Shown here: in pieces, positions 23,791 through 34,498 of the stretch | How positions within the stretch are numbered: the stretch's first letter is position 1 | Layout: every line of letters begins with the position of its first letter | Source: Porogramme epimiltina | Taxonomy: Eukaryota; Basidiomycota; Agaricomycetes; Polyporales; Polyporaceae | NCBI GenBank assembly: GCA_900155495.1 | Contig: FTLJ01000364.1 | Location: 1-43,833, forward strand | Direction of reading: 5' to 3' | DNA: 43,833 bases | Notes under the pieces: model-generated | Seen by the model: only the letters and a program-made list of their open reading frames with translations | The model's database searches: none | Told to the model about the DNA's origin: nothing | Program-made: the position numbers and the translations under genes

Positions 23791-24174
23791 TTAATATAGC
23801 TCCTCAGCGAGTTCGACCAGAGGCGGGGAGCCCGTGGCAGAAGGACTGTGTGTCGGCCACGGTTTGAATCTTGAGTCTCGGTGTCGCACGTGATGATCAA
23901 GCGCTTCCTCCTGTAAGACAAGAAGTTCAACCGGCATTAGTAAAGATTTTACTATGCGTGAGAATGTGTACACTGCCACATAAGGCGATTCCAGACTATG
24001 ATCGGGGATCGTCACTTCGCCGACTTCATCTATGACGAGCCAGACCTTCCTTCTCAGCTATCTTCTCCAAAGCTTCAAGCCTTCTTCTATGTTGAGTAGC
24101 AGTGCGCCGGTGGATAGCAGCGGATGTAAGGCGAAGTGATATGTTGCACCCCATTGAGTTCTCGCCCAACTTAC
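23791..24174 (-). pseudogene. Unrecognised gene fragment, copy B
   Basis: Counterpart of 21103-21460. From about 24060 down: an exon with WLVIDEVGEVTIPD and SPYVAVYTFSRI, a 42-nt intron (GTAAAA...TTACTAATG...TTACAG), then EEALDHHVRHRDSR and SATGSPPLVELAEELY ending in TAA at 23791. A GTAAGT donor at about 24174-24169 (minus strand) matches the one in copy A. No upstream exon could be joined convincingly. The intron is divisible by three, so intron retention would also stay open. Family unknown. Confidence 0.42.
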
Positions 24175-24185
24175 ATGCCGTTAAC

Positions 24186-26519
24186 ACAGGACTGTGAACC
24201 CGAGGACGCCTATCATGGCTGCGGAGAAGCACTAACGGCATCTAGAGGAACCCTACGAGGCAAATGGGGCTCTATTCGTTATTCCTTGAGTCCCTCCCTT
24301 CGCTCCGTGAAACAAGATGTATGCCATGTGAGTCTAAGGATGTACACCGTACATTTCATTCCGTTGATGTCTGGAGCAACTTAGCACTATTCTATTTCCA
24401 ACGGTCTGTAGTGCGGCCGTGTGGCGCATTGCCAAGGAACTATGAGAACTTATTCGAGGCAAAACTTCTTCGTTCCGTCGCCATTCCGCTCACTGACTCC
24501 GCATTTAGTGACAGACTCGCTGTCTCAACCACTACCCCTCCCCCCCGGTACGATGGCGCTCGCGGAATTGTTAGTTAGCAGGGGGGCCGAAAAATCTTAC
24601 TTCAACGCGGATCTCCAGGCGTGGCACAAGTTTCTGAATCGGACGGAACCTCGCAGGGGTATGGGAAGGTTCGAGGTACGTCCGTGGTCCACGTGCGCTG
24701 AAGATTGGCTTCTGCGGCGCCCTCAGCTTCAGTGAGGGACAAACTAACCACCGTGTCGTTACTCCGCTCTGCATGCCTTTCCATTTTCTAGATCAGGACG
24801 TGGAAATCCAAGTCTGTTCCTCGGGATACGGCCCCCACGTTGGCCTGAGAGTCGGAGGCGTACTCCGATTGCAAGCCCAGAAACTGTGTCCCACAGGTCT
24901 CCAGCCGACATTCTAGCACAGACGCTACCATTCGATGACAAAGACAGCATGCCGGCATGTTGCAAGGTTTTGTAAGGGCTCGACGTGAGGCGACGGTTTG
25001 GATGTAAACCCTGAGCCACCACTACGGGGCAGGGAGGCTGCGCGAGAGATGACGATGGAGTTACATCGGTATGTTCACCCAAGTTCTCTCATGAGCTTTC
25101 TGCCAACGGGAATTATTGTTAGCTGGTATCAAGGCATACTCAAAGTGCATCCGCGATGCTTTGAAGGCGGCATCGTGCTTGCTTCTACATCTCCTCAGAC
25201 CCCTCGCTGTTTTTACCTCGGTGCCGAAGCAAGGCGACCAAACCCGATTGCTCCGTTTCGGAGAAATCCCTCTCTTAAGTGGGTGCCGGCTATCCGGATG
25301 CGGAGCAGCTCGGTGCCTATGAGAAGTTGCTTAACAGACACGTTCCCAGGCCTTGGGCGGGCGGCCGTCGGCTCTGGCCCGCGGCGATGGGAACAGTTAT
25401 CCAGTACCGAGCTCGCGTGGGCCATGGATCGCTCCAGAAGTCGTCCTCGAGCGTCACGTTTTAATCTACAGTGAGTGCAGTCCATCGCCCTATCTTGTTG
25501 TTTCCCCCCTGTGCCCCCTGACGATGAGGAACGCAGTGTGTCTCTGTCGTGGCAACGCCCAGGTACACCCCTCAGTGCGCGCTCTCGTCGGCCGGTCTCC
25601 CCGACGGTAACGAACGGTGGGAGCGCACGCGAGAGCCACGAGGTTCACATGCGATTTCCTAAAATAGAATTACAGCCACCGAGGAGAGATTCATCGCTCA
25701 CTCCGCCGACAGTGGAGGGAACGTCGGTTCCACCCGGGCCAGAACACAGGAGAGCTCCGTCTCCCCGTAGTTCGCACTGTAGCAACCCCAACAATCGCAG
25801 TGATGCCAGTCTTTGCCGGTGATCCTCCAGTGCGATCTCCGAACTGTATCCCTCTGGATCTGATAGGCCGATCCCGTGCAAGCAAACTCAATAAAGGGAG
25901 CGAGACCCGTTCTCCGCCCTGGGTCGAACTCGCGGATTCCTTGGTATATCTTCCCGCAGCCCCGCTCATCAGCGGAGGCGCAACTCCCCGTTCCTCCGTT
26001 CATTACCCCGGATGATATCTCGGCTACCGGGTAGTTGAGGAAAGGTATGACTTCATGCTGGGACACCATCGGGATCCACGCCTCCACCCTGATGAGCTAA
26101 TTTCCTTCGGTCCCGGACTAGGTCTGAAGTCTATTTGCCGCTTTCATCTTGAGCGTGCCCACTAGGCGTGTTTCGATATCAACACACGTTTTACATGAGT
26201 CTCGCGTGCGCAACACCCTGAGACCTCCCACACGGTACGATGATAGGCGCTCCGTTCTTTGTGGCAACTCTAGCTCATTCTCTGTGCGCAGCCTTGTTAC
26301 GATAATAACGCGTCTATAATTTCCCAACGGCTTTATACACCCAAAGGTGGTGAGTTTGGCGTCCTACAGTGGCGCTATCCTGACGTTCCGTTGCAGAGAG
26401 CTCCGTGTTTGCTTCACACCAAGTCCCGCAAAGCCAAGATATCCTGAGGTATGGCGCGCCGTTACGTGCAGGACAAAATCAGCTGAGAGTAAGCACACCT
26501 AGGTCCCGCCTCCGGATTC
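24186..26519. other. Gene-poor region before the F-box gene
   Basis: About 2.3 kb. Several open frames (for example near 24544, 25279 and 25475) contain donor- and acceptor-like sites, but none gives a chain with a recognisable family, and alternatives in other frames are equally plausible. Possibly the decayed body of an old gene; I make no call. Confidence 0.35.
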
Positions 26520-27769
26520 ATGGCCTTGCCTCCCGACGCCTGTAGCCTGATTGTGCAAAATGTGGCCGACTCTCGGTCAACTTTGGTCTCCCTTTGTACC
26601 GTCTCGAAGCAGTTCAAGATTGCGGCTGAGAGAGCCCTCTACAACACCCTAGAGCTCTCAGGTCACGAGCGAATCACTCAAGTGTGCACGGTTCTGGCAC
26701 GCAATCCTCGGCTCGCTATGCTCGTGGTGGCGCTATCCGTACATGGCGAAGATGATGATGACACGGAGGAAGAAGATCCCGAAGACAGCGAAGAACCGCC
26801 CTTCGAAATGTGGCAGTCGCTTTGCTTTGCCCTGAGACAAACAACCCGTCTCCGTTTCCTCAATCTCTACTTTCAAGACGGCGCTCAGACGGACAAGGCA
26901 TGGATTCTCCACGGCGTCACATTTCAACTGCGGACCTTTCACTGCGACCTTACGTGGAGTGAGCACCTGGCCGGCTTCCTATCCACCCAGACAAGGCTCT
27001 CCAACCTCTTCCTCGCCGATTTCCGTGACAGCCTGCCATCTCCTCCCCTTACCCCTTCCCCCGACGCCATGGGACGAGTTCCACCCATTTCGGGCTCGTC
27101 TTCGCAGCCCCCGCGCCCTCTTCCCCACCTCCCCACGAGCCCGGTGTTTTTACCGAAGCTTTCCGTGCTCGAGTGCACCTTCTCCGAAGCCGCGGCCGCA
27201 CTCGTGCCGGGACGGCCCGTCGTGCGACTGAAGACCTGCTTCACACACTCGAAGCCCGAGCAGAAACGTGCCGAGCTCCAGGTACTCCTCGGCGCGCTCC
27301 GTCGCTCGCGTCGCCGCCTTCGCGCGCTGGACATCGCGGACTCCGCGTACACGCCCGACTTCACGCTCGAACTCCTTGGGGCCCTCACCGCCGACGGGAC
27401 ATTCTGCACGGACCTCCGTTACGTGGGAACGCTCGTTCTGCCCGTCGACGGTCACCAGGTGAGCCAGAACGTCCTTTCTCCGGCTAAACGTTGGTTGACG
27501 AAAGCTCCTAGCGTTTAGAGTTCTACGGGCTCCTCATGCGTATGCGGCAGCTCCGCTGCCTCGAAGTCGACGTGTCGGAGTGGGAACCTTCCCCTATCCA
27601 CGCTGCCGCCCTCCGCGCCCTGACTTGCGAGATCCGGCTTTACTGCCCATCGGTGACTGCAGCAGTATTCGTCTATGACTTCGAACGGCATCTAGTGCGC
27701 GTGGCGGGGAACGGTCAGGCCGTCTACGATGAGGAGGGGGTAACGGAGGATCTATGGCGCGAAACTTGA
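26520..27769 (+). CDS. F-box-like protein
   Basis: Probable F-box-type protein of the large, fast-evolving basidiomycete group; these normally bind Skp1 in SCF ubiquitin ligases. Exons: 26520-27458 and 27512-27769 (1197 nt, 398 aa). The N-terminus LPPDACSLIVQNVADSRS...LCTVSKQFKIAAERALY fits the F-box helix pattern (residues about 3-42). An acidic run (DDDDTEEEDPEDSEE, about 76-90) follows, then leucine-rich segments such as LRFLNLYF and LSVLECTF that may form irregular repeats, broken by a Pro/Ser-rich loop. Intron frame is fixed by QRLEFYG across the junction. The substrate is unknown. Convergent with the thiamine-diphosphate enzyme at 28069 (299 nt apart). Confidence 0.72.
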
Positions 27770-28068
27770 GATCGCAGACATCGACATAGACACATGACTT
27801 AAATCTCTCCACGATATCTCCAACAACGATGTCCTTCCCTAACACTGATATGGTTCACATTCCCTATTTTCCGACTCTCCGTGCTAACTCTGTATCTTTA
27901 GTCGCTATACCAGCCACTGTATTCTGTTGTGACTCTGAGCTCCTACTACCCGTGTTAGCTACACATGATACATCACGATGCTCATCGTCCCCTTCCCCTC
28001 CTTTGTTCTCTAGGGCTACTATTTCGAATCTCAATGGCTCTGCTCTTATTCTTGGAATTACATATACC

Positions 28069-30421
28069 TCATACAGTCCCAATAATGCAATCCACAACTG
28101 CGCACCTCTTTTCCTCTACAACGACCCGAACTGCTTCTTCCAATACTGCCTGTACCTCATCCACCCTCGAAACCCGCTTTCCCCAGGCACCACCTGCAGC
28201 AACCGCCACCTGGGCGTAGTCGGGCATGTCGGGACCAAAGCCCACGGAAAGGTTGTTCATGGTCGCAGTGCTGCCGTGGCCATCGGGATAGACCCCAAGC
28301 ATCGAGAGCCTGGGAGACTGCACGCCGAGAAGCCCGATCGATCAGCGAAACGTGTATGGCGCGCTCGGCCATGACATTCCCGACATATCAGGCACTCACC
28401 ATCCATCCGCCGTTGTTGAGGACGAGAGTAAGGAAAGGCTGCACCGAGGGCACCATACATCAGTACCGAGGGCAAGGCTAAGAAGTGAACGCACGTGGAG
28501 AAGCAGGAACGCTCACCGTCTTCTGCCGCTTCGCCAGCCAGAACGCGGTCGCCGGCACGCCGAACAGGAACGTGCCGTCCCCGACGACGGTCGCGACGAG
28601 GTCAAAGTCCCGCCGGGCCACCGCGCCGCCCAGGACCGCGCCGATGCTCGCACCCAGCGCGTACCCCAGCCCCGACGCGCCCGAGCCGACCATGCTCCCC
28701 GCGCGCTCGGGGCGCAGGTGTGACCACACGAGCGGCAGGTTGCTTGTCGCTTCGTTCACCCACAGCACGCGCTCCCCACGGCTAGGCGTGCGCGCGGCGA
28801 CTGCTTCGCGCAGCGTCGCGAGCACGAACGCGGGGGTGGGCGTCGATCCGTCTGGCGCGAGCGAGCGCACGCCCTCTGCGGCTGCAAGGCGGCCGACCCA
28901 CTCCGCGCGGAATGGCTTTAGGCGCTCCTGGCGCGCGGGGACGCTGGCGGCCGCCGCAGCGCGAAGGTCTGGGACATCGAGCGCGCGAACGAGCTGGGAG
29001 AGTGCCGCTTCGGCGTCTGCGCGGCAGAGCATGTCTGCATCGACGTGGGTCCATCCGAGGGTCGTCTTGAGCGGGTCCGAATCGATGACGAAGACGCGCG
29101 CGTCGTCGCGGGGCTTATTGCCGTGTACATCGATCCAGGGGATGTCGACGTCGATGAGAATCAGGACATCCGCGTGGTCGAGGAGGTCGTTCTTTCCGCC
29201 GAAGGAGAGTCCGAGGTAGTTTGGGTGTGTCCACGGGATACAGACTGATGATGGGCACGCGGTATAAACACCTATTGCGAGGAGGGTTGAGAGTTCAGAT
29301 AGGAGCTGGACCGTCTTCGGGTTGCGCCCGGTGTTTGCCGTGATGATAAGTGGGAATTGAGAGGTGAGGAGCGCATCGACAACGGCGGATACGGCTGCTC
29401 ATACAGTTAGCGTCAGCTGATTGTGACAAAACAGGGGCGATGCACCTGAATCCGGTAGTGCGCCAGCGTGAGCTGGGGGCCACTTCGCGACGTCTAGTTT
29501 CTCTTCGAAGAATGACGAATCAACTTCCTCTTCTGTAGTCTCGCGCCTCGCCCAGAGGTACACTGGACCCTTCGGCTCGCTCGACGCTCTATTGAGTGTC
29601 TCTTAGTCTCAAATGCGCCCCGCGCGAGGCTTCTCGCCGCCAGGTACATATACATACATTTGGAGCGCCCGCATCACCATGGGCCCTGCGTTCTTCGCGC
29701 TTTGAATGTGCGCGGTGTAGCGCATGTACTGACGGACGATTGACGGCTGGTCCGGGACATCTGCGGTAGGTTGAGGGTGTGCCAGGTGCCCAGGCAATAG
29801 AAAGACACGGCACCTTGCAGCCACATTGGCCATTCATTCTTGGTTCCCTTCAGTCTGCTATCCGAGGATTGGGGTGCTGCGCCGGCAAAGATGAAGACCG
29901 GCGAGTGACCTCGGTCGACGTTGTGCACCGCACTGGCTAGGCCCTGGAATATATTCAGCACGTGTTTAATCTCCGCCATCTCAATGCCCAGCCACTTCTC
30001 AGAACCCCGAACGTCAGACCAGCCAGATGACCGTCGGTTCGACACTCGTCGGCGCCCTCCCGCGACACACTGGCTCCGCGGTGGGACGCGGCCTCCGAGC
30101 GGAGTAGGGCGCGTCGCCGTGGGAGAGGAGGCGGAGGGAAGGACGCCGACGAATGCTCACCTGTGTGCCAACATCGACGTGTACGATCACTGCCGCCGGC
30201 TTGCCGGTGACCTGCGCATATCCCTGGGCTGCGCTGAGCGCGACGATCTCGTGGGGACACATGACGATCGCCACGGAGGTCTTGCCCTGTTCCCGCCGCT
30301 CGCGTTCGAGCTCCTCGAGGAACGCCGGGTGGTCGTTCCCCCAGTTCACGAACGCGTGGGTGACCCCCGCCTCCGCGAGGGTCTTGAAGATCATGGAAGC
30401 TGCAGTGTACACTGACGGCAT
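28069..30421 (-). CDS. Thiamine-diphosphate-dependent enzyme, paralogue 1
   Basis: Member of the ThDP superfamily of acetolactate synthase and 2-oxoacid decarboxylase-like proteins; reaction unknown. Exons (minus): 30421-30161, 29943-29814, 29760-29658, 29588-29446, 29397-28517, 28438-28400, 28317-28069 (1806 nt, 601 aa). Order: N-terminal PYR domain with HAFVNWG and the cofactor-activating Glu in CPHEIVAL, HVDVGTQ, a central domain, and a C-terminal PP domain with the ThDP motif GDGTFLFG...NNGGW. The gene has seven exons; its paralogue at 35841 has six, lacking the intron between the GDG and NN motifs. Intron 1 is 217 nt, compared with 56 nt in the paralogue. No mitochondrial presequence is obvious, which argues against the ILV2 acetolactate synthase. 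Confidence 0.88.
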
Positions 30422-31048
30422 AGCGTGCGGGGCCCGGTATGGGATGCGCGTAGAGATATGGGATCTGGGATTGAGGCCGGGTGGCGATAGGAGGGATTAT
30501 ATGGGCTGCCGAGTCGGGACACCGGCCCCATGCGAGGCCAGGTCATGTGAGAGTGGGAGATACCGCGTCTGGTCATAGTCCGCAGGCAGCTTCTCTGGGT
30601 AGAAGCCGCGTCAGTCAGTTGGTGGCGAGGGCGAGAAGAGAGCCTGGACAGCTCACCAAAGCTGACGTGAGGTCGGAAAGCGATGGCCGGGGGAGGACAG
30701 CAGCGGTCGGCGGCTGAGTGTTGGTACCTCCCCAAGTGTGGAACATTCACTTTGCGGCAGCCGGGCCGCGAAACTAGCGGCCTATGCTCAGATGTTAGTA
30801 CGGGTGTTCGCGTGTACAAGCCAGCTCTCAGGCCTCAGCCTCAACAATTAGATGGCCCACGACCCACTCCTGGAACCAGGGAGACAGTTCGTACAGCACG
30901 AGATATAGCCATCTTGGAAGCCGCCGCGGGTAATGTTACACATCATGTATTCCTAGTACAAGCACAATATCGAAGAACAGCAAAGCAACGACAGCAACGG
31001 TCAACGAAACAGCACAGCATCAAAGCGGAGCGCACCCAATCTTAAACT
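30422..31048. other. Promoter of ThDP enzyme 1 and GH12 downstream flank
   Basis: No gene recognised in 627 nt. It carries the TATA box of the minus-strand ThDP enzyme; the rest is the 3' flank of the GH12 gene. Confidence 0.5.
30496..30502 (-). promoter_or_regulatory. TATA box of ThDP enzyme 1
   Basis: ATATAAT on the minus strand, about 75 nt upstream of the start at 30421. Confidence 0.5.
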
Positions 31049-32527
31049 CTACCGCCGGAACCACGACCCGATCCAGGTCCGTCTCCTCAGTCTCTCCTGC
31101 TCGCCCGGCAACTGCAAGCGGCACTGCCGCCCTCCCGCCGCGCGCACGCCGACCGGCCCCGTCTCTTGCGCTGGAGCGCTGCTGTCGGTACTGGTACTGG
31201 CTGCCGCGCTTCCTGCCGCAGACGAGGAAGAGCCCGTGGAAGACGCTTCGTTGCTACTGCTGGAGGAGCTAGAATGAGTCGAGGACGCAGGGGGAGTTGA
31301 GGACGGGGCTGGGGAGAAAGTGGAGGAGGGGGCCACGCTGGAGCTGGAACTGGGGCTTGTGGCGGCCTGCGTCGAAACGTCGACACTGTAGTTGGTGATG
31401 ACGAGGTCTGCGGAGCCCGTGAAGGGCTCGGTGCCGCTCTGCAGCACCTGCAGGTACTGCGTCTTTGCGACGCCCTGCTCGTTGATGAGGTATTCTGAGC
31501 GCAGCAGAAGGGGTGTTAGGCTGTACATATACGCGGATATTGGGGAAGACGAGAACGCACGGAAGAAGTCATTCAGGTCTGCGTTGAAGTTGTTGATATC
31601 GCCCTCAGCGGTGATGAATGAGAAGACGTCCCAGTTTGAGTTGGGGCCGTGCTTCAGCGTCCAAGTGTGCCCGCCAAGCTGGAGGTTCTGCGCGACGGTG
31701 TTACCAATGCCGCCGATGCTGCAGGACGACAGTAAGTACTTGATGACAGGGAGGAGAGGGAAAGACGTACCCGCCGCGGTTAGACAGCCATATCATGCTA
31801 GAGGAGGCGTATGCAAGGTTGGTGTGCGTTGCAAGGTTAGCGTATGTTTGTTCAAGTGGAGACGAGACTTACATCTCATAGGAAGACGCAGAAGACGCCT
31901 CGGCACCGAATTGCGGAACGCCTGTCCAGATATCATAGCTAAAACAAAGGGTTTTTGAGGGATCTGCCCGACGATTTGAAGCGCATATACTCACGAAACG
32001 TCTGCTCTGAGGTCCCCCGAGGCCGACTGGTAGTTCCACTGCCAAGTTGTGGGTGCAGACACGATATCTTGTAACTGGATGAACGAACTCAGGATATGCA
32101 TCGGGGGGAAAATGGAAAATCAAACTTGCCTGCATGCCCTTAGCGGTATTATGACCGACGTTGGGGTCTTCTTCCACCATCAATGCATGCCCAAAACGTA
32201 AAAGAGCAGGGACTCACAAGCTTTGACGTTGTCCGGGCTATTGGCCCACGTATACGTGGTCTCCCATGAAACAGAGTTGCCAGACGCGGACCTGAGCGTC
32301 GTTGTTTCCGACCCAACCCCCGAGGCTTCCGTCGATCCCCATTATCAACGGACAGCCTGCGCAGTACAAGATATAGCAGACGCACCTGCACCCCAGAGAT
32401 TCTGGCAAAGCGTGTATGCTCCTGCGGCCGTGCAGTCGTTCGGCCCGGTCAGAGTCTGCCCTACCGCGCTGTGGACCAGCACGAGCGCGAGGAGCAACAC
32501 CAGCTCCGTCGGGATGTCCCGCTTCAT
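31049..32527 (-). CDS. GH12 endoglucanase with Ser/Thr-rich tail
   Basis: Secreted glycoside hydrolase family 12 enzyme, expected to cut beta-1,4-glucan or xyloglucan in plant cell walls. Exons (minus): 32527-32386, 32325-32218, 32167-32130, 32074-31995, 31938-31873, 31797-31771, 31718-31561, 31494-31049 (1065 nt, 354 aa). A signal peptide (about 1-23, ending SAVGQ) is followed by the catalytic domain. The nucleophile lies in YEIMIWL and the acid/base in GTEPFTG; WQWNYQ, ADVSYDIW and GHTWTLKHGPN are other GH12 landmarks. After NYSVDV comes a tail of about 110 residues, first Ser/Thr-rich (likely O-glycosylated) then Arg-rich; no binding module is seen. The intron at 32129-32075 has a GC donor. 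An extra splice inside the tail cannot be excluded. Confidence 0.9.
32075..32129 (-). other. GC-AG intron in the GH12 gene
   Basis: The donor reads CAG|GCAAGT and the acceptor CATCCAG|TTACAAG. Splicing joins ...AKGMQ to LQDIVSAP in frame, as the GH12 fold requires. No GT donor nearby would preserve the frame. Such introns are a small minority in fungi but well known. Confidence 0.8.
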
Positions 32528-33427
32528 AAGTTAAGTTGTGAAAGCTCTATTGAGGTGGGCTGCTTCAGACCCGAAGTCGTCGTCACAGTTGAGGAGGAAC
32601 GCGTGTTGAGGAGGGGAGAACCGCGGGGGTCTTATATGCCGAGCGGCGAAGAGGGACGGCAACTGAGGGACCCGTGGGCACGAGGCAGGAGGTGGGGGTT
32701 CTAGATATCCGGAGCGGGTGAGATGGAAGGGAGGAAGAGATGCGCGGAAGACACTTGCGAGGCACCCAGCAGGCTACATCCCACAAATTTCGCCGAACCC
32801 GTGTCTGCCACGCCGTCTCAGACGATGCGAAGATGACACATTGTCAGCGTTCCGGCCTGTCTTGCGCTCCGAGGCGTTTCGGAGGGTCCAGCGTCGAAAA
32901 TTGTGCTTGAGCGGGACGATGTAGCGTAAGCATTGTTCGTGAAGGGTGCATATGGGTGCTAGAGGATGTCAAGATGAGGATGAATATGACGGTGGTAAGG
33001 TGTAGCGGTGGGTGTAAGTGGGAGAGTCTCGATGCCATCTCCAGTGTCCACCCGAGTCCATGGGCGGCTGCCCACTTGAGATGGCATCGGCCCCGGACAT
33101 CGGCAATCGGGACGGAACTCGTACAGAAACACGAGTTCATCGACAGAGGACTCGTTCTCTACAATATCCTTACGCAAATGCTTCATGTTAGGTTCCATGC
33201 AGTGGAGTAGCCGCAATCATTAGAGGTGCACATCCGTACACACGCCGCAGGGCAAACACTACATGTATGTACGTATCACGCGCCGACCACCATTTGACAG
33301 AGGGCACAGTCGATTCAGAAGAAATGCGACTACGTGCACAAAGTATAGATTACTAAAATGCCATGATTCTGGAAATACAGAGACAATCTGAGCGTTTCTA
33401 GGGGCGTTCAAAGTGCAAAGAAAAGAC
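32528..33427. other. Intergenic region, GH12 to acetyltransferase
   Basis: 900 nt. It contains the GH12 promoter with TATAAG on the minus strand at 32631-32636 (about 105 nt upstream of the start) and the 3' flank of the acetyltransferase. No further gene recognised. Confidence 0.5.
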
Positions 33428-33952
33428 TCAGCAATCCAAAGACCTCTTCATGCGCACATATTCGATATCGCCCTTAAAGAACAATCCCCCGAACCTTGTC
33501 ATGCCTCGCCGCTCGTACCACCCTGCTGCGCTCAGCCTTGCGTCGCACCATATTGCGACGCACTTCATCTCCGTCGCCGCTGAACCAAACGCATGCTTAA
33601 GAAGCGCGCTCCCTATGCCCTTGCCCTGATGCTCGGGATCACAAGCGAACTTGCGAAATCGCGCGACTTCGCCGGAGGGTGTATCTCCTTCGGATGCAGG
33701 GAGCGGGTCGACGAAGACGGAGATCACCGCAACAGGGGTAGAGATGCCGGAGAGGAATGCGCCGTAGTGAAAGCCGGAGGCGTCTTCAGGGAGGAGGACG
33801 TATGACACGGGGTGGTCCGGCCAAAGGACAGTGTGGCGGAGGGGAACTGTGTCCTCCGCACTGATGCGTCGAATGGCTGTGAAGACAGGATAGTGGGTAA
33901 TCGCGAGGAGAGGGTAACAAAGGGAGGACTCACTGACATCTGAACCCGACAT
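33428..33952 (-). CDS. GNAT-family N-acetyltransferase
   Basis: Small acetyl-CoA-dependent acyltransferase; acceptor unknown. Exons (minus): 33952-33934 and 33876-33428 (468 nt, 155 aa). The 57-nt intron (GTGAGT...TTCACAG) near the start could be read through without a stop, giving 174 aa, but its perfect sites and the improved N-terminus (VTIRRISAEDT) favour splicing. The acetyl-CoA pyrophosphate loop is clear in QGKGIGSALL (motif A), preceded by ARFRKFACDPE; WYERRGM near the end fits motif B. Single domain, no signal. Likely metabolic or detoxifying, but the sequence gives no substrate. Confidence 0.88.
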   Translation of the reverse strand: MSGSDVSESSLCYPLLAITHYPVFTAIRRISAEDTVPLRHTVLWPDHPVSYVLLPEDASGFHYGAFLSGISTPVAVISVFVDPLPASEGDTPSGEVARFRKFACDPEHQGKGIGSALLKHAFGSAATEMKCVAIWCDARLSAAGWYERRGMTRFGGLFFKGDIEYVRMKRSLDC

Positions 33953-34498
33953 CGCTGTGCGGAAGGAAGAGGCGTTTCAACGTGCTACCGCCGCCACAAC
34001 ATATCCTGTGGGGGTGGTAGAAGAGATTAAGGACTAAAGCTGCACTCAACGGCGTTATGCGTGTAGACCAGCAAAAAGATAGGAAGGGATTCGGTCCTAG
34101 GTGGCGGGCGACCTTGTAGAGGGGTCTATGCACTCTTGTGGAAACATAACAGTCTCACAAAGTGGCGGGGAGACTAAAGGGGCGTGTAAGGGGTGCCGAC
34201 GGCTCTTCGCCACCACACTGTACTCTCACCCGGCGTAAAGCTTGAGGGAAAAGGAGTCCCATCTCGCAAAGAAAGCCCCTGGCAACAAAAAGAGGTAGGC
34301 ATGAGAGCGCGTAGATCACGAACGGAAGGAAGGAGGCAAAGCGCGCTACCACCTTGCTCCTCGACAACCACGACGACCGCGACCCTATTCCCCCTTTCCC
34401 TCCTTGTATAAATTACTGCTGTATCTTGCTTTTCCTCGTCAACGCATCGTCTCCTTGAACCACCAACTTGTATCTATACCACATCTGAAGCTCCGGAG
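33953..34498. other. Divergent promoter region, acetyltransferase and ubc1
   Basis: 546 nt shared upstream region of two divergent genes. A TATAAAT at 34407-34413 lies 92 nt before the ubc1 start, followed by a pyrimidine-rich leader. No gene seen. Confidence 0.55.

Larger units (their letters stand above)
21476..24185. repeat. Segmental tandem duplication, copy B (about 2.7 kb)
   Basis: Second unit of the duplication, starting with GTCTAATGAACGTGCTTTTT (also in the third chitinase 3' flank) and ending around 24180, where alignment with copy A stops. Order and orientation of contents are the same as in copy A. Confidence 0.8.

Noticed and set aside
24544..25474. Possible multi-exon gene with donor/acceptor-like sites
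   Set aside because: Competing frames are equally plausible, stops interrupt most chains and no family is recognised.
25475..25822. 115-codon Pro/Ser-rich open frame
   Set aside because: Low-complexity composition, no conserved motif, no clear partner exons.
28485..29219. Long plus-strand open frame of 244 codons opposite the first ThDP enzyme
   Set aside because: Antisense to a well-supported exon in GC-rich sequence; Ser/Arg/Thr-rich composition and no family resemblance.
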